A stretch of 64,000 nt of DNA from Achromobacter sp. B7 (GTDB taxonomy: Bacteria > Pseudomonadota > Gammaproteobacteria > Burkholderiales > Burkholderiaceae_B): contig NZ_CP032084.1 in assembly GCF_003600685.1 (NCBI RefSeq), positions 2,170,001 through 2,234,000 of the forward strand. The letters are read 5' to 3'. A program made the translations under genes and the position numbers. Of this stretch, positions 56,783 through 64,000 are shown piece after piece; positions within the stretch are counted from its first letter, which is position 1, and every line of letters begins with the position of its first letter. The notes below the pieces were generated by a model. That model was given only the letters and a program-made list of their open reading frames with translations. It was not told the origin of the DNA and did not search any database.

Positions 56783-57294
56783 CGCAGGCTGGACAGCAGG
56801 CCGTCCAATTGCAGCAGCACGGCGTCCGGGCGGGCGGAGCCGGCGTCGTGGACGTTGACCGACACTTGGCGAAAGCTGCGGTTCATGGAATTGGTAAAGA
56901 CCAGTTCGCACTGCAACGCGCGCCCGCCTTGCGGGCAGGGCACGGTTTGCGAGCCGGCGCGCGGCAGGCTTTGTTCCAGGCGCAATTGGGTCAAGGCATT
57001 CTGCGCGGCCAGCAGGGCCAGCGTTTTGTCCTGCAAGGCGCGGTTGTTGGCCGTCATGACGCCCGTGGCGCGCAGCGCGGCGGCCATCGCCACGGCGATG
57101 ATGGCCAGCGCCACCAACACCTCGATCAGCGTGAAGCCGCGTTCACGGCGCGCGCGGGGGGGGATGGCGCGGGGCATATCGAGGGCGGCGGCGGCCTCTG
57201 GCGAGCCGCCCGTATCCGGCAAGGCGTCCCCGTCCGTGGGAACGTCCACGTCGCATCGTTCGACCTCGCGGCGGGAAAATCTAGTGGATTTCAT
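56779..57294 (-). CDS. gspI: Type II secretion minor pseudopilin GspI
   Basis: Minor pseudopilin with prepilin site RERG/FTLIEVLVALAIIAVAMAAALRA and the GspI stretch NRALQDKTLALLAAQNALTQLRLEQ. Two starts compete. ATG 57294 overlaps the gspH end, as in the rest of this operon, but gives a 53-residue leader. ATG 57177 gives a normal 14-residue leader but leaves a 103-base gap. Neither has a clear ribosome site. The first is listed for its coupling; the second is quite possible. Confidence 0.85.
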   Translation of the reverse strand: MKSTRFSRREVERCDVDVPTDGDALPDTGGSPEAAAALDMPRAIPPRARRERGFTLIEVLVALAIIAVAMAAALRATGVMTANNRALQDKTLALLAAQNALTQLRLEQSLPRAGSQTVPCPQGGRALQCELVFTNSMNRSFRQVSVNVHDAGSARPDAVLLQLDGLLSSLR

Positions 57295-57769
57295 AACGGC
57301 CGGCGGCGTCGCGTTGCAGGGTGACCGTGGCATCGCCCGCGTGCAGGGTCAGGGTGATCGGATCCGCGACCCATTCGGTGTTGAACACCAACGGGCGATC
57401 GGGCGTCAGCCGCAGTTGCACGGCACCCGCGCGCCAGGTTTGCGGGCGCAGCATGTCGTCGCCTTCCAGGCGATCCACTGGCACGACCACGTTTTCCTGG
57501 GCGCTGGGGCCGGGTGGGCGGCCCGCGCGTTCAAACGACCAGCCGGTGTTGCCGGCCAACCAGCGGATGGACCGGCCATCGCTGCGCGCCTCGCTCTGCG
57601 CCACGGTGAACGCGTCCGCCAGCCGCTGCGCATCGGTGCGCAGGCCGTTGTCGCGCTTGCCAATCGACAAGCTGACCATGCTGGCCGCGATGGCCACGAT
57701 CACCAGCACCACCAGCACCTCGACCAGCGTGAAGCCGCGTTCAGAGTTCCCAGGAACCAATGTCGGCAT
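57281..57769 (-). CDS. gspH: Type II secretion minor pseudopilin GspH
   Basis: A 162-residue minor pseudopilin with prepilin site SERG/FTLVEVLVVLVIVAIAASMVSL after an 11-residue leader, then LRTDAQRLADAFTVAQSEARSDGRSIRWL, which is typical of GspH. The ATG at 57769 has GGGGAAAG upstream and overlaps gspG by 29 bases. Confidence 0.9.
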   Translation of the reverse strand: MPTLVPGNSERGFTLVEVLVVLVIVAIAASMVSLSIGKRDNGLRTDAQRLADAFTVAQSEARSDGRSIRWLAGNTGWSFERAGRPPGPSAQENVVVPVDRLEGDDMLRPQTWRAGAVQLRLTPDRPLVFNTEWVADPITLTLHAGDATVTLQRDAAGRYEIH

Positions 57770-58169
57770 CGCCGCTTTCCCCGCCGGGCTTGTTGTCGGC
57801 GCCAAACGAGAACACGTCGATGTCGCCCTTGACGCCCGGGCTCAGGTATTGATACGGATGGCCCCAAGGGTCATTGGGCAGCTTGTCCAGATAGCCGCGC
57901 CAGTTCGACGCGCCATCCGGCTTTTCAGCCAGCGCGCGCAGGCCCTGCGCGGTGCTCGGATAGCGGCCGTTGTCCAGCCGGTACAGCTTCAACGCCTGCA
58001 TGATGCCCGCAATATCCTGCCGCGCCGCCACCTGGCGCGCCTGGTCCGGGCGATCCAGCACACGCGGCACAATCAAGGCCGCCAGGATCCCCATGATCAC
58101 AATCACCACCATGATCTCGATCAGGGTGAAACCTTGCTGACGGGCAAGCCCGCGCGGTAACTGACGCAC
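57741..58169 (-). CDS. gspG: Type II secretion major pseudopilin GspG
   Basis: A 142-residue major pseudopilin. The prepilin site is RQQG/FTLIEIMVVIVIMGILAALIVPRVLDRPDQARQ after a 13-residue leader, and the C-terminus has the calcium-site region YPSTAQGLRAL, DPWGHPYQYLSPG and DVFSFGADNKPGGE. The GTG at 58169, with GGAG seven bases before it, is the start. First gene of the eight-gene gspG-N operon. Confidence 0.95.
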   Translation of the reverse strand: MRQLPRGLARQQGFTLIEIMVVIVIMGILAALIVPRVLDRPDQARQVAARQDIAGIMQALKLYRLDNGRYPSTAQGLRALAEKPDGASNWRGYLDKLPNDPWGHPYQYLSPGVKGDIDVFSFGADNKPGGESGDADIGSWEL

Positions 58170-58279
58170 TTTACGACTCCGGTCTTCTAGTAGAAGCCCG
58201 GGATTGTGGACATGAAATATGACAGTAATGCGGTGCAAACGGCGCGCCTGCTACCATGGCCCTTCTACAAGGAGCGGTA

Positions 58280-58441
58280 ATGGCTACAAAAGAGAAGTCT
58301 TCGACTGGTTTGGCAGCGTTGGTTGAAAAGGCGCTTCAACAGAAGAAGCTGGCTGCCGCCACGCAAAAGCCGACGGGATCTTCCCTGTCGAACATGGCGG
58401 GACGCAAGCAGATGGGGCGTCCCGCAGGCCGTAAGCGCTGA
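58280..58441 (+). CDS. Small basic protein inside the gsp locus
   Basis: A 53-residue, Lys/Arg/Gln-rich protein (MATKEKSSTGLAALVEKALQ at the start; MAGRKQMGRPAGRKR at the end). AAGGAG at 58268-58273 stands six bases before the ATG, which is good evidence for translation and selects 58280 over the earlier GTG at 58256. It lies on the opposite strand between gspC and gspG. The charge suggests a nucleic-acid or ribosome-binding peptide; I do not recognise a family. Confidence 0.65.
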   Translation: MATKEKSSTGLAALVEKALQQKKLAAATQKPTGSSLSNMAGRKQMGRPAGRKR

Positions 58442-58486
58442 TCGGCGGGCGCGGTAAGGACGCGCCGCCGGGTCTGCAACCCCGCA

Positions 58487-58933
58487 TCATTCTTTTCCCT
58501 GCGTAATGCCCGCTGGCGCGGCCAACGCGGCGGGCGTTGCCAGGCGATTCAATCTTCCCCCTTGCTCGACCGTCACGGCGTCTACTGCGATATCGCGCAG
58601 CACGATGCCTGGCGCCACTTCGGCGCCGGCGCGCCACGCCAGTGGCGGGCCACCATCCACACTAAGCACCGCCGCCCCATCCGGGCCGGCCGCGATCAGG
58701 CCCAGCACGCTGATCTGCGTGCGCATCACTTCATCTTTGCCAAACCATAGCGCCACCGGCGTGTTGTCGGCCGCGCGCGGCGGGGCCGCGGACACGGCGG
58801 GCGGCAGCGCGCCCGGACGCGGGGCCAGCAAGATCGACGCCCACACTCCCAAGCCGGCGGCCAATGCCAGCATGGCAATCACGCGCAGCGCGGCGGGGGC
58901 GGAGGGCAGGGTGGGGGGAAACGACAGAGGCAT
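58487..58933 (-). CDS. gspC: Short GspC-like type II secretion protein
   Basis: A 148-residue bitopic protein: short N-terminus, one membrane segment (ALRVIAMLALAAGLGVWASILLA), a Pro/Ala-rich spacer, then a single HR-like domain (LFG-type start ALWFGKDEVMRTQISVLGLIAAGPDGAAVLSVDGGPPLAWRAG at about 62-104, then VLRDIAVDAVTVEQGGRLNRLA). GspC normally links the inner platform to the secretin through its HR domain and ends in a PDZ or coiled-coil domain; that final domain is absent here. Position at the head of the cluster supports the call. Start at 58933. Confidence 0.8.
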   Translation of the reverse strand: MPLSFPPTLPSAPAALRVIAMLALAAGLGVWASILLAPRPGALPPAVSAAPPRAADNTPVALWFGKDEVMRTQISVLGLIAAGPDGAAVLSVDGGPPLAWRAGAEVAPGIVLRDIAVDAVTVEQGGRLNRLATPAALAAPAGITQGKE

Positions 58934-58942
58934 GGCGGACAC

Positions 58943-59147
58943 GAAACGGTTGGGCGGTTAGGCGGTGGAACGGATAAGCGATGGAACGGTGAAGCGGTGA
59001 AGCGGTGAAGCGGGGTAGCGGTGCAGCGGTGCAGCGGTGATGCGGCGATGCGGTAATGCGGCAATGCGGTGATGGGGTGAAACGGTGAAGCGGTAATGCG
59101 GCAATGCGGTGATGCGGTGAAGCGGCGATGCGGCGAATCGGTGAAGC
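58943..59147. repeat. Degenerate octanucleotide tandem repeat upstream of gspC
   Basis: About 205 bases with an eight-base period, units of the type GCGGTGAA / GCGGTGAT / GCGGCAAT / GCGGTAAT, more than 20 copies, immediately upstream of the gspC start on its 5' side. The whole 58934-59318 gap has no other supported gene. Confidence 0.85.
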
Positions 59148-59228
59148 AACGCGCCTGACTATAGCGGCGCTTCGTGACAATCGCGCGATGCCGAAGAGGC
59201 TGTGTCGATTCAGCTTGCGTACAGCTTT

Positions 59229-59235
59229 CTGTCAT
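59229..59235 (+). promoter_or_regulatory. Pho-box half-site-like CTGTCAT before the first phoX-like gene
   Basis: A perfect CTGTCAT (the PhoB half-site of enterics) 84 bases upstream of the phosphatase start. A second repeat at the expected 11-base step is poor (about three of seven matches), so this is only suggestive. Confidence 0.25.
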
Positions 59236-59318
59236 TGTGATTACACGCCGCCTATCTAGCATGCGGGCACCGCTCGGCGTCAATGGCCGGGCATTCATCC
59301 GATCCAATGGGAACCCGC

Positions 59319-61298
59319 ATGCAAGACACGAATCAAGCCAATCGCCGCCGACTCCTGAAGATGCTGGGAGGCGCGCCGATGCTGCCGATTGGCGGCGTCA
59401 GCATGGCTGCGTTGCTGGCCGGCTGTAATTCCAGCGACGATGATGACGATGACGCCACGGGCAATCCGCAGCCCAATCCCGGCCCCGGCACGCAGCAGCC
59501 CGCACCGGTGACGTTCACGTCGGCATCGTTCACGCCGATGGCCGCGCCCACGCTGGCCAACCCCGAACTGATGGCGCGCACGACCGTCAGCTCCGCCATG
59601 GCGCTGACGTTCAGCGATGGCTCCAAGCGGACCGTGCAGCTGGGCTATGAACCGTTCTTCATCACCGGCGACACCGTGCCCGACGGCAAGGGCGGCACCA
59701 CCGTCGCGGGTGGCTATTTCAACCTGGCCGGCGCGCCCATCATGGACAACTCGGTGCCCGCCCGCGCGCGCCAGTTTTTCTCGAACTGCCCCGACGGCAC
59801 CTCGCTGCTGGCCTTGTCCGCGCCCACCACGGTGCCGGGCGTGGCGGGCAACGCCGTGTACGCGGTGGTGCAGTTTGAATACCAGTCGATGGACCAGGCC
59901 GGCAACGACATGTACGGCTTGCTGCCGTCGCCCATCGCCGTGCTGACGCTGTCGCAAGACCCGAATACGGGCAAGCTCAGCCTGGTGAAGTACAGCAACG
60001 TGGACACCTCGTCGGTGCATGGCCTGTGGATCACCTGCGGCGCCAGCCTGTCGCCGTGGGGCACGCATCTGTCCAGCGAAGAATACGAGCCTGACGCGAC
60101 CACGGCGCGCACGACGGCCTCGTTCCAGGCCTACAGCAACAACGTGTATGGCGACCCCAACAAGGCCAACCCGTACCACTACGGCCACCTGCCGGAAGTA
60201 ACGGTGCACCCGGATGGCACCGGCACGATCAAGAAGCACTACTGCATGGGCCGCATCTCGCACGAGCTGGTGCAGATGATGCCGGACCAGCGCACCGCGC
60301 TGATGGGCGACGACGCCACCAACGGCGGCCTGTTCATGTTCGTGGCCGACCGTGCGGCGGATCTGTCGGCAGGTACGTTGTACGTGGCGCAATGGACGCA
60401 GACGTCGGGCACGGGCCCGGGCGCCGGCACGTTGAAGTGGATCAAGCTGGGTCATGCGACCAGCGCCGAGGTCAAGGAACTGGCCGACCAGCTGACGGCC
60501 GCCGACATCATGGACGTGCGCACGACGGACCCGGCCGACGCCTCGTTCACCAAGATCCGCTACAGCGGCAAGGACAACTGGGTCAAGCTGCAACCCGGCC
60601 GCCGCCAGGCCGCCGCGTTCCTGGAAACGCACCGCTATGCGGCGCTGGTGGGCGGCACGCTGGCCTTCACGAAGATGGAAGGCACCACCGTCAACGCCAA
60701 GGACAAGATCGCGTACAGCGCGATGTCGCGCATTGAATCGTCGATGATCGACGGCAAGGTGCCGGGCTTGAAGGTCGAAGCGAACTCGGCGGGCGCGGTG
60801 TACCAGCTGCATCTGCAAGCGGGTCAGGCCGATACCGACGGCGGCGCCATCGACAGCGAATGGGTGCCGGTGGACATGGCGGCCGTGCCGGAACTGATCG
60901 GCAAGCCGCTGGCCACGCCCGACGCGCTGGGCAACACGCACAACGCCGACTTCATCTCGAACCCCGATAACCTGAAGTTCTCGGAAAAGCTGCGCACGCT
61001 GTTCGTGGGCGAGGACAGCGGCGGCCACGTCAACAACTTCATGTGGGCCTACAACATCGACACCAAGGCCTTGTCGCGGTTGCTGTCGTGCCCGGTCGCG
61101 GCGGAATCCACCGGTTTGCAGGCGGTGGACGAGATCAATGGCTGGACCTACATCACCAGCAACTTCCAGCACGCGGCCGACTGGGGCAGCGTGCACGCGG
61201 TGGTGCGCCCGACGCTGGAGCCGCTGGTCAAGGCCAACTACAAGGACGGCTTTGGCGCGGCGGTGGGCTACCTGACCGGCGTGAAGATCGGCGCGTAA
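59319..61298 (+). CDS. PhoX/DUF839 phosphatase-like Tat lipoprotein
   Basis: A 659-residue protein of the PhoX family (DUF839), calcium- and iron-dependent alkaline phosphatases. The N-terminus has a Tat motif (NRRRLLKML), a hydrophobic stretch and a lipobox LLAGC, then an Asp-rich run, so it should be folded in the cytoplasm, exported by Tat and lipidated. Family segments: GASLSPWGTHLSSEEYEPDA, YCMGRISHELVQMMPDQRTALMGDDATNGGLFMFVAD (about 306-342), NPDNLKFSEKLRTLFVGED and DEINGWTYITSNFQH. GGGA at 59309 favours the ATG at 59319; 59307 is also possible. Its neighbour is a close paralogue. Confidence 0.9.
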   Translation: MQDTNQANRRRLLKMLGGAPMLPIGGVSMAALLAGCNSSDDDDDDATGNPQPNPGPGTQQPAPVTFTSASFTPMAAPTLANPELMARTTVSSAMALTFSDGSKRTVQLGYEPFFITGDTVPDGKGGTTVAGGYFNLAGAPIMDNSVPARARQFFSNCPDGTSLLALSAPTTVPGVAGNAVYAVVQFEYQSMDQAGNDMYGLLPSPIAVLTLSQDPNTGKLSLVKYSNVDTSSVHGLWITCGASLSPWGTHLSSEEYEPDATTARTTASFQAYSNNVYGDPNKANPYHYGHLPEVTVHPDGTGTIKKHYCMGRISHELVQMMPDQRTALMGDDATNGGLFMFVADRAADLSAGTLYVAQWTQTSGTGPGAGTLKWIKLGHATSAEVKELADQLTAADIMDVRTTDPADASFTKIRYSGKDNWVKLQPGRRQAAAFLETHRYAALVGGTLAFTKMEGTTVNAKDKIAYSAMSRIESSMIDGKVPGLKVEANSAGAVYQLHLQAGQADTDGGAIDSEWVPVDMAAVPELIGKPLATPDALGNTHNADFISNPDNLKFSEKLRTLFVGEDSGGHVNNFMWAYNIDTKALSRLLSCPVAAESTGLQAVDEINGWTYITSNFQHAADWGSVHAVVRPTLEPLVKANYKDGFGAAVGYLTGVKIGA

Positions 61299-61382
61299 GC
61301 GCCAGGCGCAACGCAACCGCCAATAGCCCGCACGCCGGGGCGCGGCATCGCCCATCGGGATGCCGCGCGGCGTAAGGGAAGA

Positions 61383-61412
61383 CATAAGGGACCGGCTAGC
61401 CGGTCCCTTATG
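61383..61412. terminator. Perfect 30-base palindrome after the first phoX-like gene
   Basis: Arms CATAAGGGACCGG and CCGGTCCCTTATG around CTAG; the whole 30 bases equal their own reverse complement. No T-run follows, so termination, if any, would be weak or factor-assisted. The rest of the gap (61299-61726) holds repeats but no supported gene. Confidence 0.55.
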
Positions 61413-61595
61413 CATTGTGGGCATCGGCAATCATTTCACAGGTGTAACGCCGGCCATGTCCGCGTCGGCTCGCTCCTACACTCGGCGGCGTCAGGCTTGC
61501 CTGATGCAGTTGATGCGTCTTCCGGCATGCGCTGCCAGGCGTGATTGCGTTTGCGGTGGCGTTGCGGTGGCGTTGCGGTCGGGCGTGCAATTAGG

Positions 61596-61668
61596 CTTGC
61601 ACCCGCACTTGCACTTGCACCCGCACCTGCACCTGCACCTGCACCTGCGCCTGCACCTGCACCTTCGC
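61596..61668. repeat. Hexanucleotide tandem repeat (GCACCT)n
   Basis: About twelve six-base units, GCACCT with GCACTT, GCACCC and GCGCCT variants, between the two phoX-like genes. A nine-base repeat (GCGGTGGCGTT-like) precedes it at 61552-61580. Confidence 0.85.
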
Positions 61669-61726
61669 CAGTGTCTGTGCGCGCATTGCCGGTTCGTTGT
61701 TCGGCTTTGAACCTGGGAGCGTTCAC

Positions 61727-63757
61727 ATGAAAAATCCTGATCACACAGAGCGTCGCCGACTATTGAAGATGCTGGCCGGCGCGCCCATGCTGCCGCTGGG
61801 CGCCGCAGGCGCAACAAGCGCGGCGGGCTTGGCCGGGTTGTTGGCCGGCCACCCCGCGCGAGCCTCGGAGGACGGCACCCCCGCGTTGGCAAGCACCAAA
61901 CCCATCGCCCGGCCATCCGTCGCCACGCCGGGCGCCGCGCCGTTCGTATCCGCCGAATTCATCTCCATGCCCGCGCCCGGCCTGTCCGAGCCGGAAGGCA
62001 TGGCGCGCACGACGGTGGAATCCGCGATGGACCTGGTCTTTGCCGATGGCTCGCGGCGCCGCGTGCAACTGGGCTACGAGGCTTTCTTCATGACCGGCGA
62101 CCGCGTGCCGGACGGCAAGGGCGGCATGGTGCTGGCGGGCGGCTATCTGGACATCCATGGCGCACCCATCATGGATACGTCCGTGCCCGGCCGCGCGCGC
62201 CCGTTCTTTTCGGACTGCCCGGATGGCATGTCGCTGCTGACGCTGGCCGGCCCGCTTGGCGAGGCCGACGGCGCAACGGGTCCGCCCACCGTCACCAAAC
62301 CGGCAACCGCCACCGTCTACGCCGTCGTGCAGTTCGAATATCTGTCGCGCGACCGGGCCGGCCAGGACATGTGGGCGCGGCTGCCATCGCCCATCGCGGT
62401 GCTGACGCTGTCGCAAAACCTGCAAACCGGCCAATTGACCCCGGTGCGCTACAGCAACGTGAACACCGCGCCCGTGCATGGCCTGTGGGTCACCTGTGGC
62501 GCCAGCCTGTCGCCGTGGAACACGCATCTGTCCAGCGAAGAATACGAGCCCGACGCCACCACGGCGCGCACCTCGGCGTCGTTCCGCGCGTTCAGCCGCC
62601 ACCTGTATGGCGACGCCCGCCGCGCCAACCCCTATCACTACGGCCACCTGCCCGAAATCACCGTGCAGCCGGACGGCACCGGCAGCATCAAAAAACACTA
62701 CTGCATGGGCCGCATCTCGCATGAATTGGTGCAGATCATGCCCGACCAGCGCACCGCCTTGATGGGCGACGACGCCACCAACGGCGGGCTGTTCATGTTC
62801 GTGGCGGACCGCCGCGCGGATCTGTCCTCGGGCACGCTGTACGTGGCCCGCTGGACGCAGACATCAGGCACGGGGCCCGGCGCCGGGACGCTGACCTGGA
62901 TCCGGCTGGGCCATGCCACCAGCGCCGAGGTCAAGGAACTGGCCGACGACCTGGTCGCCGCCGACATCATGGACGTGCGCACGGCGGACCCCAAGAATGC
63001 CGCCTACACCCGCATTCGGTTTGACGGCAAGAACAACTGGGTGCGTCTGAAGCCCGGCCGCCGCCAAGCCGCGGCATTCCTGGAAACGCACCGCTACGCG
63101 GCACTGGTGGGCGGCACGCTGGCCTTCACCAAGATGGAGGGCACGACGGTAAACGCCCAGGACAAGATCGCGTACACCGCGATGGCGCACATCGAAACGT
63201 CCATGGTGGACGGCACCTCGCCGCACCTGCACGTAGAAGGCCCGGACGCGGGCGCGGTCTATCAACTGCGGCTGCAAGCCGGGCAAGTGGATACGGACGG
63301 GCAGGGCATCGACAGCGAGTGGGTGCCGGTGGACATGGGCGCGGTGCCCGAGTTGGTGGGCGCGATGCTGGCCGCGCCCGACGCCTTGGGCAACCGCCAC
63401 CGCAGCGACCGGATATCCAACCCCGACAACCTGAAGTTCTCGGAGAAACTGCGCACGCTGTTCGTGGGCGAAGACAGCATGGGCCGCGTCAACAGTTTCC
63501 TGTGGGCGTTCAACGTCGATACGCGGGTGCTGTCGCGCCTGTTGTCCTGCCCGGTGGCGGCGGAATCCACGGGGCTGCACGCGGTGGACGACATCAATGG
63601 CTGGACCTACATCACCAGCAATTTTCAGCACACGGCGGACTGGAACGACGTGCATGATGTGGTGCGCCCGGTGCTGGAGCCGCTGGTCAAGGCCAAGTAC
63701 CGCAACGGCCGGGGCGCCTCGGTCGGATATCTGACGGCGGTGAAGATCAACGCCTGA
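61727..63757 (+). CDS. PhoX/DUF839 phosphatase-like Tat-exported protein
   Basis: A 676-residue paralogue of the preceding protein, sharing long near-identical stretches (for example RTALMGDDATNGGLFMFVAD, QTSGTGPGAGTL, LGHATSAEVKELAD). The Tat motif is ERRRLLKML. Unlike the first copy it has no lipobox Cys; LAGHPARASED ends in a signal-peptidase I type ARA site, so it should be a soluble periplasmic or secreted protein. GGGAG at 61715-61719 supports the ATG at 61727. A 12-residue insert (GEADGATGPPTV) distinguishes it. Likely alkaline phosphatase or phosphodiesterase activity; the substrate is not known. Confidence 0.9.
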   Translation: MKNPDHTERRRLLKMLAGAPMLPLGAAGATSAAGLAGLLAGHPARASEDGTPALASTKPIARPSVATPGAAPFVSAEFISMPAPGLSEPEGMARTTVESAMDLVFADGSRRRVQLGYEAFFMTGDRVPDGKGGMVLAGGYLDIHGAPIMDTSVPGRARPFFSDCPDGMSLLTLAGPLGEADGATGPPTVTKPATATVYAVVQFEYLSRDRAGQDMWARLPSPIAVLTLSQNLQTGQLTPVRYSNVNTAPVHGLWVTCGASLSPWNTHLSSEEYEPDATTARTSASFRAFSRHLYGDARRANPYHYGHLPEITVQPDGTGSIKKHYCMGRISHELVQIMPDQRTALMGDDATNGGLFMFVADRRADLSSGTLYVARWTQTSGTGPGAGTLTWIRLGHATSAEVKELADDLVAADIMDVRTADPKNAAYTRIRFDGKNNWVRLKPGRRQAAAFLETHRYAALVGGTLAFTKMEGTTVNAQDKIAYTAMAHIETSMVDGTSPHLHVEGPDAGAVYQLRLQAGQVDTDGQGIDSEWVPVDMGAVPELVGAMLAAPDALGNRHRSDRISNPDNLKFSEKLRTLFVGEDSMGRVNSFLWAFNVDTRVLSRLLSCPVAAESTGLHAVDDINGWTYITSNFQHTADWNDVHDVVRPVLEPLVKAKYRNGRGASVGYLTAVKINA

Positions 63758-63764
63758 GTCCGTG

Positions 63765-63791
63765 GCAAGGCGGCGCCGCCCGCCGCCTTGC
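63765..63791 (+). terminator. Hairpin after the second phoX-like gene
   Basis: Perfect 11-bp stem GCAAGGCGGCG / CGCCGCCTTGC with a five-base loop, eight bases past the stop codon. An A5 rather than T run follows, so it is a stabilising or Rho-assisted end rather than a classic terminator. Confidence 0.5.
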
Positions 63792-63904
63792 AAAAATTCC
63801 TGATCCGTCGATCAAGCTTTCTGCTCTTTGTTTCATGGGCCTTTCACGTTCGCTCGCCACACTGTGCGCAGCGTAAACCGTGTTCATGAAACGAGAAGAG
63901 AAGC

Positions 63905-64000
63905 ATGAGAACAATGGATTGGAGAAAATGGTGCGCCATGTTGCTGGCCACCAGCGCATTGGTCGGCTGTGGGGGCAGTGATGACGACGATGACGGCACG
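63905..64000 (+). CDS. Lipoprotein, N-terminal part (runs off the window)
   Basis: Only the first 32 codons are present. They read MRTMDWRKWCAMLLATSALV followed by GCGGS and an Asp run, a Sec-type lipoprotein signal with lipobox LVGC. The Asp-rich stretch right after the Cys resembles that of the first phoX-like protein. AAGAGAAG precedes the ATG. The mature protein is outside the window, so no function can be given. Confidence 0.7.
   Translation, partial: MRTMDWRKWCAMLLATSALVGCGGSDDDDDGT

Noticed and set aside
61596..61668. CRISPR-like array between the phoX genes
   Set aside because: Units are only six bases with no unique spacers, so this is a simple tandem repeat.

Overview
The window is a high-GC (about two-thirds G+C) chromosomal stretch from a betaproteobacterium, most likely Achromobacter or a close Alcaligenaceae relative. 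The basis is general gene style and protein likeness (a penicillin G acylase, a Pseudomonas-type bkd operon, a nadE-glnB pair, many LysR regulators), not a database search. It is ordinary chromosome: dense, mostly intact genes, no phage, no IS elements, no CRISPR array. One clear gene remnant (hicB-like) is present.

Layout. 1-12 kb: an ABC exporter; a LysR regulator divergent from a penicillin G acylase (with a candidate operator between them); a giant fused CydD/CydC-type ABC exporter divergent from a second LysR gene, whose stop codon overlaps the start of a small secreted DUF4952-like protein. 12-17 kb: N-formylglutamate deformylase, MarC overlapping a DUF4105 membrane protein, a 67-residue membrane protein, and an SDR plus flavin monooxygenase pair. 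17-19 kb: a TPP riboswitch leading a sodium:solute symporter, then tRNA-Ala(CGC) and exonuclease III. 20-26 kb: a GntR/FCD regulator divergent from an aldehyde dehydrogenase with two matching operator-like repeats, riboflavin synthase, an M81 peptidase and SpeG.

26-34 kb: a Cd/Zn/Pb P-type ATPase divergent from CadR with a classic 19-bp-spacer MerR promoter; a nitroreductase; a FecI-FecR-TonB receptor iron-uptake cassette headed by a 49-bp near-continuous palindrome that looks like terminator and Fur site in one. 34-39 kb: the four-gene branched-chain 2-oxoacid dehydrogenase operon. 39-47 kb: an exported dikinase-like protein whose domain order resembles plant glucan water dikinase, the hicB remnant, argH, a YbdG-like mechanosensitive channel, NAD synthetase and PII.

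47-59 kb: a type II secretion locus with gspD-E on the plus strand and gspF, gspC and gspG-H-I-J-K-L-M-N on the minus strand; no gspO peptidase gene is in view. 59-64 kb: two adjacent Tat-exported PhoX/DUF839 phosphatase-like paralogues and the start of a lipoprotein gene. Because type II systems take Tat-folded proteins from the periplasm, a natural reading is that the PhoX-like proteins and the secretion system are linked in function; this is inference.

Most interesting points: the TPP riboswitch-symporter unit with a visible anti-Shine-Dalgarno sequence, the exported dikinase-like protein, the fecI palindrome, the PhoX/type II linkage, and an octanucleotide repeat tract upstream of gspC.
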